A stretch of DNA of 64,000 bases from Bacillus tianshenii (GCA_020524525.2 CP129018.1:1140115-1204114); one strand, 5' to 3'. Positions 19,554 through 29,851 are shown, counted from the stretch's first letter. Notes: generated by a model not told the origin, from the sequence alone. Translations and numbers: made by a program.

Positions 19554-20132
19554 GTGAATCTACCAAACAAAATCACACTATCACGTATTATTTTAATTCC
19601 AATTTTTATGCTTTTTATGCTTGCGAACCTACCATTTGGAACAGTTAACATTGGTACGGAAGCTGTACCTGTTGCTCATGTCATTGGCGCAGCTATTTTT
19701 ATTTTTGCGGCTTTGACCGATTGGGTGGATGGCTATCTTGCACGTAAATACAACCTTGTGACAAACATGGGGAAATTTCTTGATCCACTTGCGGATAAGC
19801 TGCTTGTTTCAGCTGCATTAATTTCATTGGTTGAAATGGGATTTGCAGCAGCTTGGATGGTAATCGTCATTATTGGACGCGAATTTGCGGTTACAGGCTT
19901 GCGTCTTGTAGCAGCAGCAGAAGGGGAAGTGCTTGCTGCAAGTCAGCTCGGAAAGATTAAAACGACTGTCCAAATGGTAGCGATTGCTGCACTATTATTC
20001 CATGACCAGCCGTTTGCTTCATTTGGTTTCCCGTTAGGCATGATTGCTCTCTGGTTAGCGGTGTTCTTTACGATTCTATCAGGCTGGGATTATTTTTATA
20101 AAAATCGCGTTATTTTATTGAAAAGTAAATAG
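19554..20132 (+). CDS. pgsA: CDP-diacylglycerol-glycerol-3-phosphate 3-phosphatidyltransferase
   Basis: Makes phosphatidylglycerol phosphate at the membrane. 192 aa from the GTG at 19554, preceded by TGGAGG; this gives the family start (Asn-Leu-Pro-Asn-Lys-Ile-Thr). The CDP-alcohol phosphotransferase signature DWVDGYLAR...GKFLDPLAD is complete at about residues 62-86. Several hydrophobic helices. In-frame GTG/ATG codons 5-15 positions upstream have no ribosome site. It sits 16 bp before cinA. Confidence 0.94.
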   Translation: MNLPNKITLSRIILIPIFMLFMLANLPFGTVNIGTEAVPVAHVIGAAIFIFAALTDWVDGYLARKYNLVTNMGKFLDPLADKLLVSAALISLVEMGFAAAWMVIVIIGREFAVTGLRLVAAAEGEVLAASQLGKIKTTVQMVAIAALLFHDQPFASFGFPLGMIALWLAVFFTILSGWDYFYKNRVILLKSK

Positions 20133-20148
20133 ACAGGAGTGTATAAGT

Positions 20149-21390
20149 ATGAATGCAGAAATCATTGCAGTAGGTTCAGAGCTACTTCTTGGGCAGATCG
20201 CCAATACAAACGCACAATTTCTTTCATCACAGCTTGCAACACTCGGCATCAATGTGTACTACCATACAACGGTTGGAGATAATCCATCAAGGCTAAATAA
20301 AGCAATTGAAACAGCAGCAAACCGTGCTGATGTGATAATTTTTACAGGTGGGCTCGGACCGACAAAGGATGACTTAACGAAAGAGACGATTGCAGATTAT
20401 TTAGATAAAGAGCTTGTCGAAAATGAATTTGCGCTTGAACGGATTAAGGCGTATTTTGAGCGTACAAATCGCACGATGTCTGCCAATAATCGGAAGCAAG
20501 CACTTGTTTTAAAGGGAGCGGAAGTGTTCCCAAATGATAATGGCATGGCACCTGGTATGGCGTTAAAACAAAAGAAACAAACATTTGTACTGCTTCCAGG
20601 ACCACCGAGAGAAATGAAACCAATGTTTAAAAACTATGTCAGCTCGTTTCTTTCTTCGCAACTAAGTGAACAAGCTGTTATTGCGTCAAAAGTGCTTCAT
20701 TTCTTTGGAATTGGCGAGGCACAGCTTGAAACAGAATTGGAAGATTTAATTGATAAGCAAACAAACCCGACGATTGCTCCGCTCGCAGCGGATGGAGAAG
20801 TAGTGCTTCGTTTAACAGCCAAGGCAGATAATCATAAGGCTGCTCATGAGTTGATCAAAAAAACAGAAGATGAGATTTTAGCACGTGTTGGAGAATTTTT
20901 CTACGGCTATGACGATACAAGCTTAATTCGTGAATTGTTAAAAACATTGCAATTACAAAAGGTAACAGTCGCTTCTGCAGAAAGCTTAACAGGCGGAATG
21001 TTTGCTGAATGGCTGACCTCTCAAGGTGGCACATCAGCTATCTTTAAAGGCGGTGCGGTCACGTATACAAATGATGCGAAAAGCAATGTTCTCGGTGTAA
21101 GTGAAGAAACGCTAGAGACATACGGAGCTGTTAGTGAACAAGCAGCAAAGGAAATGGCTGAAAAGGTACGGTCGTTATTCCAAGCGGATATCGGGCTTAG
21201 TTTTACAGGCGTAGCAGGACCGACTGAACAGGAAGGGAAACCGATTGGAACGGTTTATATCGGAATTGCCCAAGGTGATGACACAAAAGTCTATGAATTA
21301 AATTTAGGCGGTAGCCGTGAAGCAAATCGCATCCGTTCTGTTAAGTATGGATGTCATTATCTTTTGCATTTACTAAAAGAATCGAAATAA
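20149..21390 (+). CDS. cinA: CinA family protein (competence/damage-inducible; NMN deamidase/ADP-ribose pyrophosphatase type)
   Basis: 413 aa with an N-terminal MoaB/MogA-like domain (residues 1-170; [11 protein letters not shown] as [11 protein letters not shown]) and a C-terminal CinA/PncC domain (about 255-410; [15 protein letters not shown]). Homologues act in pyridine nucleotide salvage and as ADP-ribose pyrophosphatase. AGGAGTG precedes the ATG. It lies upstream of recA as usual but is separated from it by a strong terminator and a LexA-controlled promoter. Confidence 0.92.
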   Translation: MNAEIIAVGSELLLGQIANTNAQFLSSQLATLGINVYYHTTVGDNPSRLNKAIETAANRADVIIFTGGLGPTKDDLTKETIADYLDKELVENEFALERIKAYFERTNRTMSANNRKQALVLKGAEVFPNDNGMAPGMALKQKKQTFVLLPGPPREMKPMFKNYVSSFLSSQLSEQAVIASKVLHFFGIGEAQLETELEDLIDKQTNPTIAPLAADGEVVLRLTAKADNHKAAHELIKKTEDEILARVGEFFYGYDDTSLIRELLKTLQLQKVTVASAESLTGGMFAEWLTSQGGTSAIFKGGAVTYTNDAKSNVLGVSEETLETYGAVSEQAAKEMAEKVRSLFQADIGLSFTGVAGPTEQEGKPIGTVYIGIAQGDDTKVYELNLGGSREANRIRSVKYGCHYLLHLLKESK

Positions 21391-21394
21391 GTCA

Positions 21395-21440
21395 AAAATC
21401 GTATTTCTGTGCCTCTTTTTGAACAGAAATACGATTTTCT
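21395..21440 (+). terminator. Terminator after cinA
   Basis: Perfect 16-bp inverted repeat, AAAATCGTATTTCTGT with its complement at 21423-21438, 12-nt loop. The A/T-rich ends make it likely to work in both directions. Confidence 0.88.
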
Positions 21441-21485
21441 TAAGGCAGAAAAATGCTTTCTGCATAGGGTTTTGTGCAGAAATTG

Positions 21486-21499
21486 CGAATAAGTGTTCG
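21486..21499. promoter_or_regulatory. LexA (DinR) SOS box of recA
   Basis: CGAATAAGTGTTCG fits the Bacillus SOS box CGAAC-N4-GTTCG with one change, the same T that the B. subtilis recA box has. It sits just upstream of the -35 element. Confidence 0.88.
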
Positions 21500-21507
21500 T
21501 TTTTTTC

Positions 21508-21536
21508 TTGGCAAATGATTAAAAACACGATATGAT
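21508..21536 (+). promoter_or_regulatory. Sigma-A promoter of recA
   Basis: TTGGCA, 17-bp spacer, TATGAT; 34 bp upstream of the recA start. Confidence 0.85.
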
Positions 21537-21570
21537 AATGATAGTTTCAGAAGGAAGAGGAGGAAATTAC

Positions 21571-22614
21571 GTGAGTGATCGTCAAGCTGCGTTAGATCAT
21601 GCATTACGTCAAATAGAAAAGAATTTCGGTAAAGGTTCAATTATGAAATTAGGGGAGCAAACGGATCGAAAAGTATCCACGATTCCGAGTGGTTCACTAG
21701 CATTAGATATTGCCCTTGGTGTTGGCGGCTATCCGCGAGGCCGTGTCATTGAAGTTTACGGTCCTGAATCTTCAGGTAAAACAACTGTTGCCCTGCATGC
21801 AATTGCAGAAGTACAATCACAAGGCGGAACAGCGGCATTTATTGATGCGGAGCATGCAGTTGATCCGGTATATGCCCAAAAGCTTGGAGTTAACATCGAT
21901 GAACTGCTTCTTTCACAGCCTGATACAGGTGAGCAGGCATTAGAAATCGCAGAAGCACTTGTACGAAGCGGTGCTGTTGACATTGTCGTAATCGATTCGG
22001 TTGCAGCGCTTGTTCCAAAAGCAGAAATTGAAGGGGAAATGGGTGATGCGCACGTCGGTTTGCAAGCACGCCTAATGTCTCAAGCACTTCGTAAGCTGTC
22101 AGGTGCAATTAACAAATCCAAAACAATTGCTATTTTCATTAACCAAATTCGTGAAAAAGTCGGCGTTATGTTCGGTAATCCTGAAACAACGCCAGGTGGA
22201 CGTGCGTTGAAATTCTATTCGTCTGTCCGCTTAGAAGTTCGCCGTGCTGAAAGCTTAAAGCAAGGTAACGATATGGTTGGAAATAAAACAAAAATTAAGG
22301 TTGTCAAAAATAAAGTCGCACCTCCATTTAAGCAAGCTGAAGTTGATATTATGTACGGAGAAGGTATTTCGAAAGAAGGCGAATTGCTTGATATCGGTAC
22401 AGACTTAGATATCGTCCAAAAAGCAGGGGCCTGGTATTCTTATCATGACGAACGGTTAGGACAGGGTCGCGAAAACGCGAAACAGTTCTTACGAGAAAAC
22501 CCTGACATCCGTTTGGCTATTCAAGAACAAATCCGTAAGCATTATGATCTAGATACAGGCGCCGCCGACACAGCAGAAGCTGAGGGACAAATGTCACTAG
22601 ACGCCGATGAATAA
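21571..22614 (+). CDS. recA: Recombinase RecA
   Basis: 347 aa from GTG, with GAGGAGG 7 bp upstream; B. subtilis RecA has the same length. ATP-dependent strand exchange and LexA coprotease activity. Walker [10 protein letters not shown] (about residue 66), Walker [14 protein letters not shown]2 loop [20 protein letters not shown], acidic C-terminal tail. Controlled by the SOS box and promoter directly upstream. Confidence 0.98.
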   Translation: MSDRQAALDHALRQIEKNFGKGSIMKLGEQTDRKVSTIPSGSLALDIALGVGGYPRGRVIEVYGPESSGKTTVALHAIAEVQSQGGTAAFIDAEHAVDPVYAQKLGVNIDELLLSQPDTGEQALEIAEALVRSGAVDIVVIDSVAALVPKAEIEGEMGDAHVGLQARLMSQALRKLSGAINKSKTIAIFINQIREKVGVMFGNPETTPGGRALKFYSSVRLEVRRAESLKQGNDMVGNKTKIKVVKNKVAPPFKQAEVDIMYGEGISKEGELLDIGTDLDIVQKAGAWYSYHDERLGQGRENAKQFLRENPDIRLAIQEQIRKHYDLDTGAADTAEAEGQMSLDADE

Positions 22615-22621
22615 TATACTG

Positions 22622-22650
22622 AACAGGGAAGGATAACTTCCCTGTTTTTC
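22622..22650 (+). terminator. Terminator after recA
   Basis: AACAGGGAAG / CTTCCCTGTT with a GATAA loop and T5. Confidence 0.9.
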
Positions 22651-22680
22651 TATGCTGTCGGGTTTCTCTCTTTTTTTGTA

Positions 22681-22852
22681 AAGGCTCCAGTGAACAATAT
22701 TTCTAAGCGGCCCGCCTTCCGCTTTTCGAGATGTCCAGCTGCGGCGAATAGGGGCTCGAGGTCATAAGTCAGCCTGCTATGGGAACAAAAGGCAGTTCCC
22801 TCCGCATTCTGCCTTATGCTTGTCGCCCCTGTTCAATTCGCCTCCGCTTTTC
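22681..22852. repeat. Structured intergenic repeat, copy 1 (recA-rny gap)
   Basis: Starts AAGGCTCCAG and ends TTCGCCTCCGCTTTTC. The core is a long imperfect hairpin: GGCGAAT (22743) with ATTCGCC (22836), AGGGGC (22750) with GCCCCT (22825), a middle CATAAG/CTTATG stem, and GGGAAC/GTTCCC at the tip. The same arrangement with different but still paired bases occurs at 32933-33032. No protein-coding potential is seen. Confidence 0.8.
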
Positions 22853-22896
22853 GTAACTGTTATAGTGGATTTGGTGAAACAGTGAACGGCAATCTC

Positions 22897-22925
22897 TTGA
22901 CAAGCATTTCTGCCAACTTTACAAT
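22897..22925 (+). promoter_or_regulatory. Sigma-A promoter of rny
   Basis: Consensus TTGACA, 17-bp spacer, TACAAT, about 165 bp upstream of the rny start. Confidence 0.8.
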
Positions 22926-23091
22926 TAATATGTAGAATTTCAAAATGAAACATTTGAAATTGAAATGGCTTTGTGCTGTATGTCTAGCTTCTTAGCAGCC
23001 TATAAAATGCCGACACAATGAACAGAAGTGCGTTTACATGAGCTAGTGTGGCGTACGTATAAGTAAGATACAGCAAGAGGAGGTGAATAGC

Positions 23092-24652
23092 TTGGATTCA
23101 ACTTTAATCATCTCCATTTTGCTTGCCATCATCGTCGGTGCAGTTGTTGGATATTTCGTGCGAAAATCAATTGCAGAAGCGAAAATTTCGAGTGCCGAGC
23201 ATGCAGCGCAACAAATTATTGAAGACGGAAAACGCGAAGCTGAGGCAACGAAGAAAGAAGCGCTTCTTGAAGCGAAAGACGAAATTCATAAACTTCGTAC
23301 AGAAACAGAACGCGATACGCGTGATAGACGTACGGAGCTTCAAAAGCAAGAGAATCGTTTGATGCAAAAGGAAGAAACGCTAGACCGCAAAAGCGAAACA
23401 CTTGATCAGCGTGAGTTAACGCTTGAAAAGAAAGAACAAACTCTCGCAGCGAAACAACAGCAAATTGAAGAAATGGAAAGCAAAGTGGAAGAGTTGTTGC
23501 ATAAGCAGCAGCAGGAATTAGAGCATATTTCCCAGCTTAACTCGTGAAGAAGCACGAGAACTAATTATTGAACAAACTGAAAATGAGCTTACACATGAAA
23601 CCGCAATGATGATTAAGGAAAGTGAAAATCGCGCGAAGGAAGAGTCAGATAAGCGTGCGAAAGAAATCCTTTCCCTTGCAATCCAACGCTGTGCAGCAGA
23701 CCACGTAGCTGAAACAACCGTTTCAGTGGTTAACCTGCCGAATGATGAAATGAAAGGACGCATTATCGGTCGTGAGGGACGTAATATCCGCACGATTGAA
23801 ACATTAACAGGTATTGATTTAATTATTGATGACACACCTGAAGCTGTAATCCTTTCAGGGTTTGATCCAATTCGTCGTGAAACAGCACGGATTGCACTTG
23901 AAAAGCTAGTGCAGGATGGGCGTATCCATCCAGCAAGAATTGAAGAAATGGTTGAAAAGTCTCGCCGTGAAGTGGATGAATACATCCGTGAAATCGGTGA
24001 AGAAACAACATTTGAAGTAGGCGTTCATGGCCTGCATCCAGACTTGATTAAGATATTAGGCCGATTGAAATATCGCACAAGTTATGGACAAAATGTCTTG
24101 AAGCATTCAATGGAAGTGGCCTATCTAGCTGGCTTAATGGCAGCAGAGCTTGGAGAAGACGAGAGCCTTGCCCGCCGTGCTGGCCTATTGCATGATATCG
24201 GTAAAGCAATTGACCATGAAGTGGAAGGCAGTCACGTTGAAATTGGTGTCGAACTGGGAACAAAGTACAAAGAACATCCAGTTGTCATTAACAGTATTGC
24301 TTCTCACCATGGTGATACAGAGCCGACATCGATTATTGCTGTCCTTGTTGCAGCCGCAGATGCACTTTCAGCTGCGCGCCCTGGTGCTCGCAGTGAAACA
24401 TTAGAAAACTATATTCGCAGGTTAGAAAAGCTCGAAGATATCTCAGAATCATTTGAAGGCGTGGAAAAATCATTTGCTATCCAGGCAGGACGTGAAGTTC
24501 GCATAATGGTAAGACCTGATTCAGTTGATGATTTAGAAGCGCACCGTTTAGCAAGGGATATTCGGAAGAAAATCGAAGATGAACTTGACTATCCAGGTCA
24601 TATCAAAGTAACAGTCATTCGCGAGACGAGAGCTGTTGAATATGCAAAATAA
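23092..24652 (+). pseudogene. rny: Ribonuclease Y, interrupted by a one-base frameshift
   Basis: RNase Y is the membrane-anchored endonuclease that starts mRNA decay. The TTG at 23092 follows AAGAGGAGGTG (a GTG at 23083 lies within this site). N-terminal transmembrane helix, long charged coiled coil, KH domain ([15 protein letters not shown]), HD domain ([18 protein letters not shown]). The first frame stops at 23547 after SQLNS; the rest is in the next frame from about 23540. Removing one A at 23539/23540 (CTTAACTCGT to CTTACTCGT) restores Leu-Thr-Arg-Glu-Glu and a 519-aa protein, equal to the family's 520. All domains are otherwise intact, so this is either a very recent mutation or a sequencing error. 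Confidence 0.9.
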
Positions 24653-24679
24653 AGTGGTGTAATGCCACTTTATTTTTTT
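24647..24679 (+). terminator. Terminator after rny
   Basis: AAATAAAGTGG / CCACTTTATTT with a 7-nt loop and T7; it includes the rny stop codon. Confidence 0.88.
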
Positions 24680-24783
24680 GTCATTTTTTAAGAGAAGAGT
24701 GGGCAGGCTTTGACATGCCAGAATTGCTGTGCAACACTTAAGAATGACTAAACGTACATTATATATGTGAAGGAGTATTTTAC

Positions 24784-25581
24784 ATGAGAATAATGTTCAT
24801 CGGTGATGTTGTCGGTTCACCAGGACGAAACATGGTAAGAGAGTTTGTACCGAAATTAAAGAAGAAGTATTATCCTGATCTAACGATTATTAATGGAGAA
24901 AATGCCGCAGGCGGTAAAGGTATCACACAAAAAATTTACAAGCAGCTTTTGGATTCAGGAGCACAAGTCGTGACACTTGGAAATCACGCATGGGATAATC
25001 GTGAAGTATTTGAATTTATCGATGATGCTTCAGCACTTGTACGCCCGGCAAACTTTCCAGAAGGAACGCCAGGGAAAGGATACCGCATTATTAATACGAA
25101 TGGTGTGGAAGTAGCTGTGATTAACCTACAAGGCCGTACCTTTCTACCGGCTATTGATTGTCCGTTTCGTAAGCTAGATGCCATTCTTGAAGAAGTATAT
25201 AAGCGCACTCCGCTTGTATTCATTGATTTTCATGCGGAGGTAACAAGTGAAAAACAAGCGATCGGCTGGTATGTGGATGGCCGAGCGTCAGCTGTTGTCG
25301 GAACACATACACATGTCCAGACAGCGGATGAACGGATTCTGCCACAAGGAACTGCTTATTTAACAGATGCCGGGATGACAGGTCCTTACGACGGTGTGCT
25401 TGGCGTAGATCGTGACGCCGTGCTGCGTAAGTTCTTAACACAGCTGCCTGTTCGGTTTGAAGTTGATAAGGAAGGCCGCAATCAATTAAGCGGTGTCGTC
25501 ATTGATGTTGATAAACAAACAGGAAAGGCGAAGAAAATTCAGCGCCTTCTCATCAACGATGATCATCCATTTTTTGAGTAG
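24784..25581 (+). CDS. ymdB: YmdB cyclic-nucleotide metallophosphodiesterase
   Basis: 265 aa (B. subtilis: 264). Calcineurin-like phosphoesterase of the YmdB group, reported to hydrolyse cyclic nucleotides and to control biofilm versus motility states. Metal ligands are visible in FIGDVVGSPGR (Asp8), INGENAAGG (Glu/Asn about 39-40), LGNHAWDN (Asn/His about 67-68), DFHAEVTSEK and GTHTHVQTAD. It follows rny as in B. subtilis. Confidence 0.93.
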   Translation: MRIMFIGDVVGSPGRNMVREFVPKLKKKYYPDLTIINGENAAGGKGITQKIYKQLLDSGAQVVTLGNHAWDNREVFEFIDDASALVRPANFPEGTPGKGYRIINTNGVEVAVINLQGRTFLPAIDCPFRKLDAILEEVYKRTPLVFIDFHAEVTSEKQAIGWYVDGRASAVVGTHTHVQTADERILPQGTAYLTDAGMTGPYDGVLGVDRDAVLRKFLTQLPVRFEVDKEGRNQLSGVVIDVDKQTGKAKKIQRLLINDDHPFFE

Positions 25582-25614
25582 AAGTTCTTATTTTCGAAAA
25601 ATTCACTCCTTTTA

Positions 25615-25641
25615 GCAGGAATATAACCTCCTTTCGTGAAT
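25615..25641 (+). promoter_or_regulatory. Sigma-H promoter of spoVS
   Basis: GCAGGAATA, then 14 bp, then GAAT, which fits the sigma-H pattern RnAGGAWWW-N11-RnnGAAT apart from the R. B. subtilis spoVS is known to be sigma-H dependent. Confidence 0.75.
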
Positions 25642-25694
25642 ATAGTGAGTAGGGATAATAAAAGACCACTAAATCACACAAGGAGGTTCCAGAA

Positions 25695-25955
25695 ATGGAA
25701 ATATTAAAAGTTTCAGCACAATCAAATCCAAACAAAGTAGCTGGTGCACTATCAGGTGTTATCCGTGAACGCGGTGGCGCAGAAATTCAAGCTATTGGTG
25801 CGGGTGCATTAAACCAAGCAGTAAAAGCAGTCGCAATTGCAAGAGGCTTTGTTGCTCCTAGCGGTCTCGATTTAATTTGTATTCCTGCATTTACTGATAT
25901 ATTAATTGATGGTGAAGAAAGAACAGCGATTAAATTAATCGTAGAACCTCGATAA
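25695..25955 (+). CDS. spoVS: Stage V sporulation protein S
   Basis: 86-aa, highly conserved Alba-like DNA/RNA-binding fold needed for spore coat assembly and core dehydration in B. subtilis. The sequence has the family's invariant N-terminus (MEILKVSAQSNPNKVAGAL) and the IKLIVEPR end. AAGGAGG precedes the ATG, a sigma-H promoter lies upstream and a strong terminator downstream, so it is a single-gene unit. Confidence 0.97.
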   Translation: MEILKVSAQSNPNKVAGALSGVIRERGGAEIQAIGAGALNQAVKAVAIARGFVAPSGLDLICIPAFTDILIDGEERTAIKLIVEPR

Positions 25956-25961
25956 ATGAAG

Positions 25962-26000
25962 AAAGCCTGTTTGTTCACAAGAGAACAAACAGGCTTTTTT
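25962..26000 (+). terminator. Terminator after spoVS
   Basis: Perfect 15-bp stem AAAGCCTGTTTGTTC with its complement, 6-nt loop, T6. Confidence 0.93.
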
Positions 26001-26030
26001 ATATCATATAGAAAGGTGGAGACGAGTTAG

Positions 26031-26954
26031 TTGAAAATCTTTGATGCCCACTGTGATGTTTTATATCAATTATGGAAAGATCCGACATTGTCTTTTGAAG
26101 ATTCCCCACACTTACATATTACATATGAACAGCTGCAGCAGACAGGTGGGAAAGTGCAATGCTTTGCGATTTTTGTGCCTGACGATGTCCCATATGGAAC
26201 GAAATTCCAAGCAGCATTACAAATGGTCGATATCTTTTACAAAAAAGTGATCGAACCGTTTGCAAAGATGAAGCCGATTTTAACTCGTCATGACTTAACT
26301 GCACTGCAAAGTGATGAAATAGGAGCCATTTTGACGTTAGAAGGGGTAGATGCAGTCGAAGGAAGTGTTTTAAATTATGAAACGCTACTGCGCTTAGGTG
26401 TCCGCTCTGTCGGGCTTACTTGGAATTATGCGAACTTAGCAGCAGATGGTGTATTAGAAGAACGTGGAGCAGGCTTATCATCTTTTGGGAAAAGGTTAGT
26501 TGCCATTAATAATGCCTACAACCTTTGGACTGATGTGTCGCATTTATGTGAGCAGGCTTTTTGGGATGTAATGGAAACAGCACACAAGCCAATTGCAACC
26601 CATTCGAACGCCAAGGCGCTTTGCGGTCATCCACGTAACTTAACGGATAATCAAATAAAAGCGATGTTTGAACACGATGGACGTATTGGTGTGACCTTTG
26701 TACCGCAATTTTTGTGTGATAATGAACAAGCTGCCTTAACAGACGTCCTTCATCACCTCGATCACCTCTGCTCACTAGGTGGAGAAGATTATGTCGGCTT
26801 TGGGTCTGACTTTGATGGAATCGATAAGACAGTTAAGGGGTTAGAACGCTATCATACCTATGAAAAACTTATCAATGCATTACTGAATAATTATTCAGAT
26901 TCACAAGTGGAAAAATTTCTTTTTTCGAACTTTTACAACGATTTTCTCGTTTAA
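26031..26954 (+). CDS. Membrane-dipeptidase family (peptidase M19) protein
   Basis: 307 aa zinc dipeptidase of the renal-dipeptidase family. Zinc ligands in DAHCDVLYQL (H-x-D at about residues 7-9), the bridging Glu in LTLEGVDAVEG, the His in THSNAK, and the GSDFDG signature near the C-terminus. Starts at TTG after AAAGGTGGA. In several Bacillus genomes such a gene follows spoVS; B. subtilis 168 has tdh-kbl here instead. No export signal, so a cytoplasmic dipeptidase acting on L-D or D-containing dipeptides is likely. Confidence 0.88.
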   Translation: MKIFDAHCDVLYQLWKDPTLSFEDSPHLHITYEQLQQTGGKVQCFAIFVPDDVPYGTKFQAALQMVDIFYKKVIEPFAKMKPILTRHDLTALQSDEIGAILTLEGVDAVEGSVLNYETLLRLGVRSVGLTWNYANLAADGVLEERGAGLSSFGKRLVAINNAYNLWTDVSHLCEQAFWDVMETAHKPIATHSNAKALCGHPRNLTDNQIKAMFEHDGRIGVTFVPQFLCDNEQAALTDVLHHLDHLCSLGGEDYVGFGSDFDGIDKTVKGLERYHTYEKLINALLNNYSDSQVEKFLFSNFYNDFLV

Positions 26955-27193
26955 TCGTAGAATTGAATGAAAATACACAAAGTTGTCAAAAATAATATTC
27001 TAGTACTTGCATTTTTGATGCGATAGGTCTAGAATTGAAATCGTTTAGTACATATCTAATTTCACTTCACTTCGAAAAAGCGCGAATGAAAGAGTACGTG
27101 TTTTAAAGTGGACGGAAAATAGTTAGAATAGTGCTACAATAAAATTATACAAAGATTTGTAATAATGATTGCATAACTAAAGGGGTGTAAAAA

Positions 27194-28939
27194 ATGATCA
27201 ATCAACTTTCATGGAAAGTTGGCGGACAACAAGGGGAAGGGATTGAAAGTACAGGTGAGATTTTTGCCATTGCTTTAAATCGCCTTGGCTATTATCTATA
27301 TGGCTATCGTCACTTCTCTTCACGTATTAAAGGTGGACATACAAATAACAAAATTCGTGTCAGCACGACACAAGTACGCTCAATCTCAGATGATCTTGAT
27401 ATATTAGTAGCGTTTGACCAAGAGACAATTGATGTAAACTTCGACGAACTTCACGAAGGTGGGGTTGTAATTGCAGACGCTAAATTCAACCCAACAATCC
27501 CAGAAGGCAGCAATGTAACGCTATATGCGGTACCATTTACTGAAATTGCAACAGAGCTTGGCACATCATTAATGAAAAACATGGTTGCTGTTGGCGCCTC
27601 AAGTGCAGTCCTTGATCTTGAAGTGGAAGAGTTCCGTGAAGTTGTTCAGGAAATCTTCGGCCGTAAAGGTGAAAAGATTGTCGAAAAAAACATGGAAGCA
27701 ATCAAGCAAGGTGCTCAGTACATAAAGGAACAATCAGGCGGCAACGTTCAAATGATGCAGCTTGAAAAAGCAGACGGCAATAAACGCCTGTTCATGATCG
27801 GAAACGATGCGATTGCAATGGGCTTCCTATCAGGCGGCGTTCGTTTCATGCCTGCATATCCAATTACACCTGCTTCTGAAATTATGGAATATCTTATTAA
27901 GAAGCTTCCTGATTTCGGTGGAACGGTTATTCAAACTGAAGATGAAATTGCAGCTTGTACGATGGCAATCGGTGCAAACTATGCAGGTACACGTGCGGTA
28001 ACAGCTTCAGCTGGTCCTGGTCTTTCTCTTATGATGGAAGCAATCGGGCTTTCTGGTATGACAGAAACACCACTTGTTGTTGTTGATACACAGCGTGGCG
28101 GCCCAAGTACAGGTCTTCCAACGAAAGTTGAACAATCAGACCTTATGGCAATGATCTTTGGTACACACGGTGACATTCCAAAAGTTGTTATGGCACCAAG
28201 TACGGTTCAAGAAGCATTCTATGATGCAATTGAAGCGCTGAACATTGCTGAAGAGTATCAATGCCCAGTTATTCTATTAACTGACCTACAAGTATCATTA
28301 GGTAAGCAAACAGTTGAACCTTTAGATTACAGTAAGATTGAAGTTCGTCGTGGAAACTTCGATCCGAAGGCAGAGCTTCCAGAGCTAGAGCCAAAAGAAA
28401 GCTTTAAGCGTTATGCAGTAACAGAAGACGGTGTCTCAAAACGTGTTATTCCTGGTATGAAGCATGGTATTCACCATGTAACTGGAGTGGAACATAGTGA
28501 AAACGGGCGCCCGTCAGAGGTTGCTGAAAACCGTAAAGCACAAATGGATAAACGTTTGCGCAAGCTAAACAACCTAGCTGAAAAATTCCCTACACCAGTA
28601 CATGTTGATGCTAAGCATGATGAAGCTGACGTACTGATCGTAGGTTTTAACTCTACGCGCGGTGGAATTGAGGAAGCAATGGGACGTCTTGAAGCAGATG
28701 GTTACAAAGTAAACCACGCTCACATTCGTTTAATTCACCCATTCCCGGTTGAGCAAATGAAACCACTAGTGGAATCAGCGAAGAAAGTTGTCGTTGTTGA
28801 ATATAACGGTACAGGCCAATTAGCAAGCATCGTTAAGATGAACCTTGGCCATCATGATAAAATTGAAAGTATGCTTAAATATGACGGTAATCCGTTCAAG
28901 CCGAACGAGATTCACCACAGAATTAAGGAGATGTTCTAA
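27194..28939 (+). CDS. korA: 2-oxoacid:ferredoxin oxidoreductase, fused gamma-alpha subunit
   Basis: 581 aa. Residues 1-190 are the gamma domain (GGQQGEGIESTGE; RHFSSRIKGGHTNN) and the rest the alpha/pyrimidine-binding part (MPAYPITPASEIME; GGPSTGLPTKVEQSDL). With KorB it converts a 2-oxoacid (2-oxoglutarate or pyruvate) plus CoA to the acyl-CoA, reducing ferredoxin. No 4Fe-4S ferredoxin domain is present in this subunit. AAAGGGGTG precedes the ATG. The korB start is 2 bp after the stop. Confidence 0.9.
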   Translation: MINQLSWKVGGQQGEGIESTGEIFAIALNRLGYYLYGYRHFSSRIKGGHTNNKIRVSTTQVRSISDDLDILVAFDQETIDVNFDELHEGGVVIADAKFNPTIPEGSNVTLYAVPFTEIATELGTSLMKNMVAVGASSAVLDLEVEEFREVVQEIFGRKGEKIVEKNMEAIKQGAQYIKEQSGGNVQMMQLEKADGNKRLFMIGNDAIAMGFLSGGVRFMPAYPITPASEIMEYLIKKLPDFGGTVIQTEDEIAACTMAIGANYAGTRAVTASAGPGLSLMMEAIGLSGMTETPLVVVDTQRGGPSTGLPTKVEQSDLMAMIFGTHGDIPKVVMAPSTVQEAFYDAIEALNIAEEYQCPVILLTDLQVSLGKQTVEPLDYSKIEVRRGNFDPKAELPELEPKESFKRYAVTEDGVSKRVIPGMKHGIHHVTGVEHSENGRPSEVAENRKAQMDKRLRKLNNLAEKFPTPVHVDAKHDEADVLIVGFNSTRGGIEEAMGRLEADGYKVNHAHIRLIHPFPVEQMKPLVESAKKVVVVEYNGTGQLASIVKMNLGHHDKIESMLKYDGNPFKPNEIHHRIKEMF

Positions 28940-28941
28940 TC

Positions 28942-29808
28942 ATGGCAACATTCAAAGAGTTTCGTAACCAAGTGAAGCCCAATTGGTGCCCTGGATGCGG
29001 AGATTTCTCGGTACAGGCAGCAATGCAGCGTGCCGCAGCGAATGTTGGTCTTGAGCCACATAACTTAGCGGTAATCTCTGGTATCGGTTGTTCTGGGCGT
29101 ATTTCTGGATACATTAATTCATACGGTTTCCACGGTGTGCATGGTCGTGCACTTCCAATTGCACAAGGTGTGAAAATGGCAAATAAAGATTTAACAGTTG
29201 TTGCGGCTGGCGGCGACGGCGATGGTTTCGCAATTGGTATGGGTCATACCGTTCATGCGATTCGTCGTAACATTAACATCACTTACATTATCATGGATAA
29301 CCAAATCTATGGTTTAACAAAAGGGCAAACATCTCCACGAAGCAGCGCTGGATTCAAGACGAAGAGTACACCTCAAGGCTCAATTGAATCTTCGCTTTCT
29401 GCGATGGAAACAGCTCTTACAGCTGGCGCAACATTTGTTGCACAAAGCTTCTCAAGTGATTTGAAAGAATTAACATCACTAATTGAGCAAGGTATCCAGC
29501 ATGAAGGTTTCTCATTGATTAACGTCTTCAGTCCATGTGTAACATACAACAAAGTAAACACATATGACTGGTTCAAAGAAAACCTAACAAAGCTAAGCGA
29601 CATTGAAGATTATGACGCTTCTAACCGCATGCAAGCGATGCAAACATTGATGGAGAAAGATGGTCTTGTAACAGGTCTTATCTATCAAAACAAAGAACAA
29701 AAATCTTATCAGCAGCTTGTACCTAATTATTCAGAAGAACCACTTTCACATGCTGACCTTAAGATTGACGAAGAGAAATTCGACAAATTAGTTGCTGAAT
29801 TTATGTAA
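28942..29808 (+). CDS. korB: 2-oxoacid:ferredoxin oxidoreductase beta subunit
   Basis: 288-aa thiamine-diphosphate subunit: NWCPGCGDFSVQ with the FeS/TPP-region cysteines near residue 15, GIGCSGRISGY, and the TPP/Mg motif GGDGDGFAIG...IIMDNQIYGLTKGQ. Partner of KorA directly upstream. Present at this locus in many Bacillaceae but not in B. subtilis 168. The 2-oxoacid preferred cannot be read from the sequence. Confidence 0.9.
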   Translation: MATFKEFRNQVKPNWCPGCGDFSVQAAMQRAAANVGLEPHNLAVISGIGCSGRISGYINSYGFHGVHGRALPIAQGVKMANKDLTVVAAGGDGDGFAIGMGHTVHAIRRNINITYIIMDNQIYGLTKGQTSPRSSAGFKTKSTPQGSIESSLSAMETALTAGATFVAQSFSSDLKELTSLIEQGIQHEGFSLINVFSPCVTYNKVNTYDWFKENLTKLSDIEDYDASNRMQAMQTLMEKDGLVTGLIYQNKEQKSYQQLVPNYSEEPLSHADLKIDEEKFDKLVAEFM

Positions 29809-29816
29809 TTTATTCA

Positions 29817-29851
29817 AACACCTGATCATCAAAATGATGGTCAGGTGTTTT
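29817..29851 (+). terminator. Terminator after korB
   Basis: 14-bp stem AACACCTGATCATC / GATGGTCAGGTGTT (one T-G) with T4. Confidence 0.88.

Noticed and set aside
23533..23548. Programmed +1 frameshift in rny
   Set aside because: No in-frame stop at the shift point, no upstream Shine-Dalgarno-like stimulator and no known precedent in rny; mutation or sequence error is simpler.
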